DNA of 8,672 nt from positions 1 to 8,672 of the forward strand of contig DVJK01000044.1 of assembly GCA_018716795.1 (NCBI GenBank), read 5' to 3'. The DNA comes from Candidatus Scatomorpha merdipullorum (GTDB lineage: Bacteria > Bacillota > Clostridia > Oscillospirales > Oscillospiraceae). Positions 5,499 through 8,672 of the stretch are shown here, one piece after another. Below the pieces are notes generated by a model, which saw only the letters and a list, made by a program, of their open reading frames with translations, was not told the origin of the DNA and searched no databases. The position numbers and the translations under genes are program-made. The stretch's first letter is position 1. The number at the start of each line of letters is the position of its first letter.

Positions 5499-5523
5499 GA
5501 GGGCGTCCAAAATGGACGCCCTC
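5499..5523. terminator. Shared hairpin between convergent genes
   Basis: A perfect 10-bp stem, GAGGGCGTCC (5499-5508) with GGACGCCCTC (5514-5523), has loop AAAAT. It lies 2 bases after the plus-strand gene and 6 bases after the end of the minus-strand operon. The T-tract is weak (AATTT on plus, GTTTAC on minus), so termination may be leaky in both directions. Confidence 0.7.
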
Positions 5524-5529
5524 AATTTG

Positions 5530-6228
5530 TCACAGGCTTTCGAGCTTCCGGCGCAGCAGGCGGAGCATGGAGGCCTTGCCGTGCGGGGAATTGTGGCTGG
5601 CGATGCAGGTGTCGCAGTCCGCGCGCTCGATGCTGAGTATCAGGGCCTCGAGCCGCGCGGGGTCGAAGCCCCAGCCGGTGTCCGGGTCGCCGTAGATGGC
5701 GTCGCCGAGGAAAAGCGTCCGCTCCTCGCGGACAAGTATGCAGACGTTGTCCGCCCCGTGCGGGGCCTCGGTCAGGAAGAGCTCCGCCGTCACGCCGCCG
5801 AGGTCGAGCGCGAGGCCGCCGTCGAATTCCAGCGGCGCGGGCACGACGGTGATGGGCTCGCCCTCGGGGTACTCTGCCGCGAAAAAGGGGTCGCGGCTTA
5901 TCATATAGTCGCGGTATCCGGGCTCTTTGCACTTTATCTCGTGCTCGCGCAGGCGCTTATTGGAGAGCCCGCAGGCGATTCCGAGCCCGCTTGCCGCGTA
6001 GAGCGCGTTGGCGTGGTCGCAGTGCCAGTGCGTCAGCGCGGTGAAGTCCGGGCGGGGCAGCCCCGCGGCGTCGAGCCCGGAATAGAACTCCGAGAGGTGC
6101 CGCACCGAGTATCCCGCGTCGACGGCGAGCGAGAGGCGGTCGCCGCGGATGTACGCCAGCAGCGGACGCTCAAGCTTCGGCTGCGTCGGCAGAAAGCAGA
6201 TGCGGTCCGAAAATTTCTGAAGCGGCAT
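5530..6228 (-). CDS. Metallo-beta-lactamase-fold hydrolase
   Basis: This 232-residue cytoplasmic protein of the MBL superfamily should be a metal-dependent hydrolase. The metal-binding set looks intact: THWHCDH (H67, H69, D71, H72), a third-position His in APHGADN (H157), the bridging Asp in FLGDAIYG (D176), and a final His in SHNSPHG (H212 or H216). The N-terminal strands (LLAYIRGDRLSLAVDAG) match the family's opening, with the usual Asp in VDAG. There is no signal peptide, and its short length argues against an RNase J or a secreted beta-lactamase. The start ATG (6228-6226) lies 3 bases after the cyclase stop; the RBS GGAGGTG (6247-6241) is inside the cyclase gene. It is the last gene of the operon. 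The substrate cannot be read from the sequence. Confidence 0.88.
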   Translation of the reverse strand: MPLQKFSDRICFLPTQPKLERPLLAYIRGDRLSLAVDAGYSVRHLSEFYSGLDAAGLPRPDFTALTHWHCDHANALYAASGLGIACGLSNKRLREHEIKCKEPGYRDYMISRDPFFAAEYPEGEPITVVPAPLEFDGGLALDLGGVTAELFLTEAPHGADNVCILVREERTLFLGDAIYGDPDTGWGFDPARLEALILSIERADCDTCIASHNSPHGKASMLRLLRRKLESL

Positions 6229-6231
6229 GGC

Positions 6232-6864
6232 TCAGTCCGGCACCTCCGCCACGGCCCGCACCGGCGCGCCGTCAGAGTTTTCGAACTTGAGCGGGAGCGC
6301 GGCGAAGTTGACGACCTGCCCGCGTATGGGCGCGAGGTTGCAGAGGTTTTCAATCACCACCCGGCCCGCGCTGAACATGATGAAGTGGTTCGTGTAGTTC
6401 AAGTCCGTCATGGGGTCTATGCCCATGGTGTCGACGCCTATGCCGCGCACGCCCAGCTCGAGCGCGCGCCTGACCGTCTCGGGCGCGAGATGGGGAAAAT
6501 TCCCGAAATACTCGGGCTTGTTCCAATAGAGCTCCCAGCCCGTGCTCACCAGCAGAAAGTCCGCGCCGGGGAAGCCCTCAAGCGCCTCGGGGCCAATTGC
6601 CGAGCCGGGCTCGGCCTTCGAGGCGTCGAGCACCCAGGCGCTGCCCCAGAAGGTGTTGACGGGCAGCTCGTCAAGCGCCGGCGCGCCCTCGAGCATGTGG
6701 GCGGGCGCGTCCATATGCGTGCCGACGTGGGAAAAGATATCCAGCCTCGTCTCGCGGAAGCCGTCGCGCTCGAGGGTGCTGCCCTCGCCTATATGCGGCT
6801 TCGGCGTGCCGGGCCAGACCATGATATCCGGCGTTATAAGCCGGGTGAGGTCATAAATTTTCAC
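6232..6864 (-). CDS. Cyclase-family hydrolase (kynurenine formamidase-like)
   Basis: The 210-residue product belongs to the cyclase/KynB-type family (Pfam cyclase, PF04199), metal-dependent enzymes that hydrolyse amide or lactone-type bonds such as N-formylkynurenine. The hallmark HVGTHMDAPAH is present (H46, H50, D52, H56), after an N-terminal DLTRLITPDIMVWPGTP and before LLVSTGW (104-110), GIGVDTMGID (141-150) and the VIENLCNL element (170-177). The start is GTG at 6864-6862, with the RBS AAAGGAGGAG (6880-6871) close upstream; the first 14 bases overlap the preceding gene. No kynurenine-pathway gene is nearby, so I do not call it kynB. The next gene, an MBL hydrolase, starts 3 bases after its stop, suggesting the two act on related compounds. 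Confidence 0.9.
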   Translation of the reverse strand: MKIYDLTRLITPDIMVWPGTPKPHIGEGSTLERDGFRETRLDIFSHVGTHMDAPAHMLEGAPALDELPVNTFWGSAWVLDASKAEPGSAIGPEALEGFPGADFLLVSTGWELYWNKPEYFGNFPHLAPETVRRALELGVRGIGVDTMGIDPMTDLNYTNHFIMFSAGRVVIENLCNLAPIRGQVVNFAALPLKFENSDGAPVRAVAEVPD

Positions 6865-7252
6865 TTTCGCCTCCTCCTTTCAGGGCCTCGCGCACGCGCT
6901 TCGGCGCGCGGCGCAGTATCTCGGCATGGGCGTTTTCGCACAGGCGCCGCAGCAGCTCCGGCGGAACCTCCTCGCTGTCGAGAAAGACGCTTATCCAGTA
7001 CCTCCGGTCGGAGTAAAAGCCGTCAATTATGTCGGCGTACTGCGCCTTGAGCGCGTCGCCGAAGCGCTCATCGCAGCGGAGCGTGACGAGCTCGCGCCCG
7101 CCGCAGCGCTTATAGCGCGCGTCCGGCGTGCAGGTCACGGCGAAAAGCCGGCGCGCGGCGCGGTAGTTCATGAAGCCCCATTCGGGCTTATAGTCGCGCG
7201 TCACGCCGGGCAGGGCGAGCAGGAACGCCTCCAGCCAGGGGTAGTTGTTCAC
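6851..7252 (-). CDS. MmcQ/YjbR family protein
   Basis: The 133-residue cytoplasmic protein resembles the MmcQ/YjbR family, with the pattern WGFMNYRAARRLFAVTC, a beta strand with ELVTLRC, then a segment ending GFYSDRRYWISVFLDSEEVPPELLRRLCENAHAEI given here only in parts: DGFYSDRRYWISV and SEEVPPELLRRLC. The family has a double-wing-like fold and is sometimes labelled DNA-binding, but its job is not settled. The GTG start (7252-7250) overlaps the stop of the preceding gene by 4 bases (GTGA), and the 3' end overlaps the cyclase start by 14 bases and encodes that gene's RBS, giving an acidic/Gly-rich tail (GGGESENL). There is only a weak RBS of its own, so translation is probably coupled to the upstream gene. 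Confidence 0.82.
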   Translation of the reverse strand: MNNYPWLEAFLLALPGVTRDYKPEWGFMNYRAARRLFAVTCTPDARYKRCGGRELVTLRCDERFGDALKAQYADIIDGFYSDRRYWISVFLDSEEVPPELLRRLCENAHAEILRRAPKRVREALKGGGESENL

Positions 7253-7599
7253 AGCAGCGCGGCTTCCCAGTCCTTCTCGCGGAAGCCGACGAGGACCTTG
7301 CCCTCCGCGACCAGTATGGGGCGCTTCACAAGCATGCCGTCCGTGGCGAGCAGGTCAAGCTGCTCGTCCTCGCCCATGTCCGCGAGCTTCGACGAAAGGC
7401 CCATGCCGCGGTAGAGCTGCCCGCTGGTGTTGAAGAAGCGGCGGAGCGGAAGCCCGCTCGCCTCGTGCCAGGCCTTAAGCTCCTCGCGCGTGGGATTCTC
7501 GGCCTTTATGTCGCGCTCGGTGTACTCAATATTGTGCGCATCCAGCCACGCGCGGGCCTTGCCGCAGGTGCTGCACTTGGGATAGCAGACGAAAAGCAT
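7249..7599 (-). CDS. ArsC/Spx-family thioredoxin-fold protein
   Basis: The 116-residue protein of the arsenate-reductase-like family opens with the strand MLFVCYPKCSTCGKARAWL, containing the redox motif CSTC (C9, C12). It continues with YTERDIKAENPTREEL, the RFFNTSGQLYR segment and the family's LVKRPIL Arg-Pro element (about residue 90). Its length fits the YffB/ArsC-like branch better than true Spx (about 130 residues), so neither arsenate reduction nor RNA polymerase binding should be assumed. ATG 7599-7597 is chosen because AAAGGAG (7613-7607) is 7 bases upstream; the in-frame GTG at 7632 precedes the predicted transcription start. First gene of the four-gene operon. Confidence 0.87.
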   Translation of the reverse strand: MLFVCYPKCSTCGKARAWLDAHNIEYTERDIKAENPTREELKAWHEASGLPLRRFFNTSGQLYRGMGLSSKLADMGEDEQLDLLATDGMLVKRPILVAEGKVLVGFREKDWEAALL

Positions 7600-7632
7600 G
7601 GTAAAACTCCTTTGCCGTAATTTTATACGCAC

Positions 7633-7661
7633 ATAATAGCATCAAACCCGCCGCGAGTCAA
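7633..7661 (-). promoter_or_regulatory. Promoter of the four-gene minus-strand operon
   Basis: On the minus strand the -35 box TTGACT (7661-7656) and the -10 box TATTAT (7638-7633) have a 17-base spacer. Transcription should begin near 7626, leaving a leader of about 27 bases. The -35 box lies in the loop of the inverted repeat at 7641-7676. Confidence 0.87.
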
Positions 7662-7676
7662 TGCGGCGGGTTTGAT
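7641..7676. terminator. 14-bp inverted repeat: terminator of the upstream gene or operator
   Basis: The perfect arms ATCAAACCCGCCGC (7641-7654) and GCGGCGGGTTTGAT (7663-7676) flank the loop GAGTCAAT. It lies 19 bases after the stop of the membrane protein gene and could end its transcript, but no clean T-tract follows on the minus strand (GCTATTAT). Because it brackets the operon's -35 box, an operator role is the alternative. Confidence 0.6.
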
Positions 7677-7695
7677 GGAAGGGGCGTCCGGCGGC

Positions 7696-8672
7696 TCAGA
7701 CCCGCCTCAGCTTTTTCCGATAGAGCAGCGCGGCGGCGAGGAGCTCGAGCGGGTATAGCGCGAAGCAGAGGTAGGCGAGGGGATAGGCGAGCGCGTTCGC
7801 GGCGTCCAGGGCGTCGTAGGTTATGACGCGGATGGGCAGGACGCTGCCGTCGCGCGGGGTGTAGCTTATCGACGCGACATGGCCGTTCATGTGCAGGTAG
7901 CTGCATACGACGAAGCCGTTCGCGTCCTCAAGCGCCTCGGCCGTCCTGGGGCCGCCCGACGGCGTCTCCATATACGCGACGAAGCTCTCATAGTCCTCGA
8001 AAACCAGCGCGTCTCCGCGCGCGAGCAGCCCGGGCAGCGCCTCCGCCAGGAACACCTGCACGAGCAGCGTGAGCGCGAGCGCGGCTGTGAGGCCGAGCGC
8101 GCAGTTTTTGCGAAGGGCGTGCGCGCGCAGGTACCGCGGCTCCTCCGCCTCGCCGGGTGAGCAGACACCGCGCTTTACGAGCGAGCCGTTTATAAGCCAG
8201 CAGGCAGCGGCGGCGATTGCCAGCGCGAGAAGCGCGCCGGCCGCCCCAAGGCCCAGCCAGGGCAGCATGTTAAGCCCCGCATGCGCGCCGCCGGGCGTCA
8301 GAATAAGCGGCAGCGTGAAGCCGAGCAGCGCGGCGATAAACGCGAAGGCCCGCTCGGCGAGCGTCGTGAGCTCCCACCCGAGCCGCCGCGCTTCGCCGCC
8401 CTCCTCAAGCTCCGGCCGCGCGGCGGAGAGCAGCGCCGCCTCGGCCACGGCCGCGGCCAGATAGAGCGCCGCGCCGGCGAAGAAGCCGATATACGCGCGC
8501 GAGAGCGCGAGGTTGCAGACCATGGCGGCGAGCAGGCCGGCAATCGCGACGCCGGTTACAATATACGTGCGGGCGCGAAAGCGCGAGAGGCTGAGCGCGA
8601 TAAGCCGCCGCCTCTCCCTCTCGCCGCGCTGCGTGACGGCCTCGGGACCGCCGCGCTCCTCCGGCGGGCGGC
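7696..8672 (-). CDS. Polytopic membrane protein of unknown function (5' partial)
   Basis: The frame runs from the right window edge without a stop to TGA at 7698-7696, so the true start lies outside; the ATG at 8523 falls inside the first hydrophobic segment and is unlikely to be the start. About 325 residues are visible: a basic/acidic N-terminal stretch (TQRGERERRRLIALSLSRF), then about six hydrophobic helices, the first being YIVTGVAIAGLLAAMVCNLA and the last near the C-terminal basic tail YRKKLRRV. Between helices 5 and 6 is a non-membrane domain of roughly 70 residues (about YESFVAYMETPSGG to VITYDALD). The helices are Ala/Leu-rich. I do not recognise the family; a sensor or transporter-associated role would be a guess. 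It is followed by the inverted repeat at 7641-7676. Confidence 0.7.
   Translation of the reverse strand, partial: RPPEERGGPEAVTQRGERERRRLIALSLSRFRARTYIVTGVAIAGLLAAMVCNLALSRAYIGFFAGAALYLAAAVAEAALLSAARPELEEGGEARRLGWELTTLAERAFAFIAALLGFTLPLILTPGGAHAGLNMLPWLGLGAAGALLALAIAAAACWLINGSLVKRGVCSPGEAEEPRYLRAHALRKNCALGLTAALALTLLVQVFLAEALPGLLARGDALVFEDYESFVAYMETPSGGPRTAEALEDANGFVVCSYLHMNGHVASISYTPRDGSVLPIRVITYDALDAANALAYPLAYLCFALYPLELLAAALLYRKKLRRV

Noticed and set aside
6232..6864. Naming the cyclase-family gene kynB
   Set aside because: No other tryptophan or kynurenine gene is in the window, and the family covers many substrates.
5512..7050. 512-codon plus-strand open frame antisense to the MBL, cyclase and MmcQ genes
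   Set aside because: Those minus-strand genes carry clear family motifs and RBSs; the antisense frame is Arg/Ala/Gly-rich and ends in low complexity.
7249..7599. Naming the ArsC-like gene spxA or arsC
   Set aside because: Length and motif do not distinguish these roles, and no arsenic genes or other context support either.
7600..7632. Upstream GTG start for the ArsC-like protein
   Set aside because: It precedes the predicted transcription start (near 7626) and the RBS at 7613-7607.

Overview
The window looks like chromosomal DNA from a GC-rich member of the Clostridia, plausibly an Oscillospiraceae-type gut Firmicute. The evidence is a T-box riboswitch, strong AGGAGG-type ribosome binding sites, a Gram-positive-style lipoprotein signal on MetQ, TTGACT-N17-TATNNT promoters, and GC-rich palindromic intergenic modules. 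The genus cannot be fixed from the sequence alone.

Layout. (1) 1-458 is the 3' end of a gene for an acidic, cysteine-free, beta-rich, probably surface protein. Its codon use differs from the other genes, and a strong terminator follows. (2) 525-724 is non-coding and holds one copy of a palindromic module plus a larger hairpin. (3) 725-3696 is a complete methionine-uptake transcription unit: promoter, Met-specific T-box leader with specifier ATG, then metN, metI, metQ and a terminator. The ATPase MetN has a C-terminal NIL domain, so the system should be controlled by uncharged tRNA-Met at the RNA level and by methionine at the protein level. (4) 3697-5118 is about 1.4 kb without a credible gene. 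It contains four copies of a 180-260 bp composite element arranged two forward, two reverse, built from small palindromes, plus two extra modules, one able to form a three-way junction. (5) 5119-5496 is a small single-pass membrane protein with its own promoter; it converges on the next operon at a shared hairpin. (6) 7661-5530 (minus strand) is a four-gene operon: an ArsC/Spx-like thioredoxin-fold protein, a MmcQ/YjbR protein, a cyclase-family (kynurenine formamidase-like) hydrolase and a metallo-beta-lactamase-fold hydrolase. The genes overlap or nearly touch, behind one strong promoter. (7) 8672-7696 (minus strand) is a polytopic membrane protein cut by the window edge.

The best-understood unit is methionine import: MetQ captures methionine outside the membrane, MetI is the channel and MetN powers it. 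The most unusual part is the 3.8-5.1 kb repeat array. Its hairpin stems differ between copies by matched base-pair changes, so the folded structure rather than the sequence appears to be kept. The four-gene minus-strand operon is tightly coupled, but its substrate is unknown.
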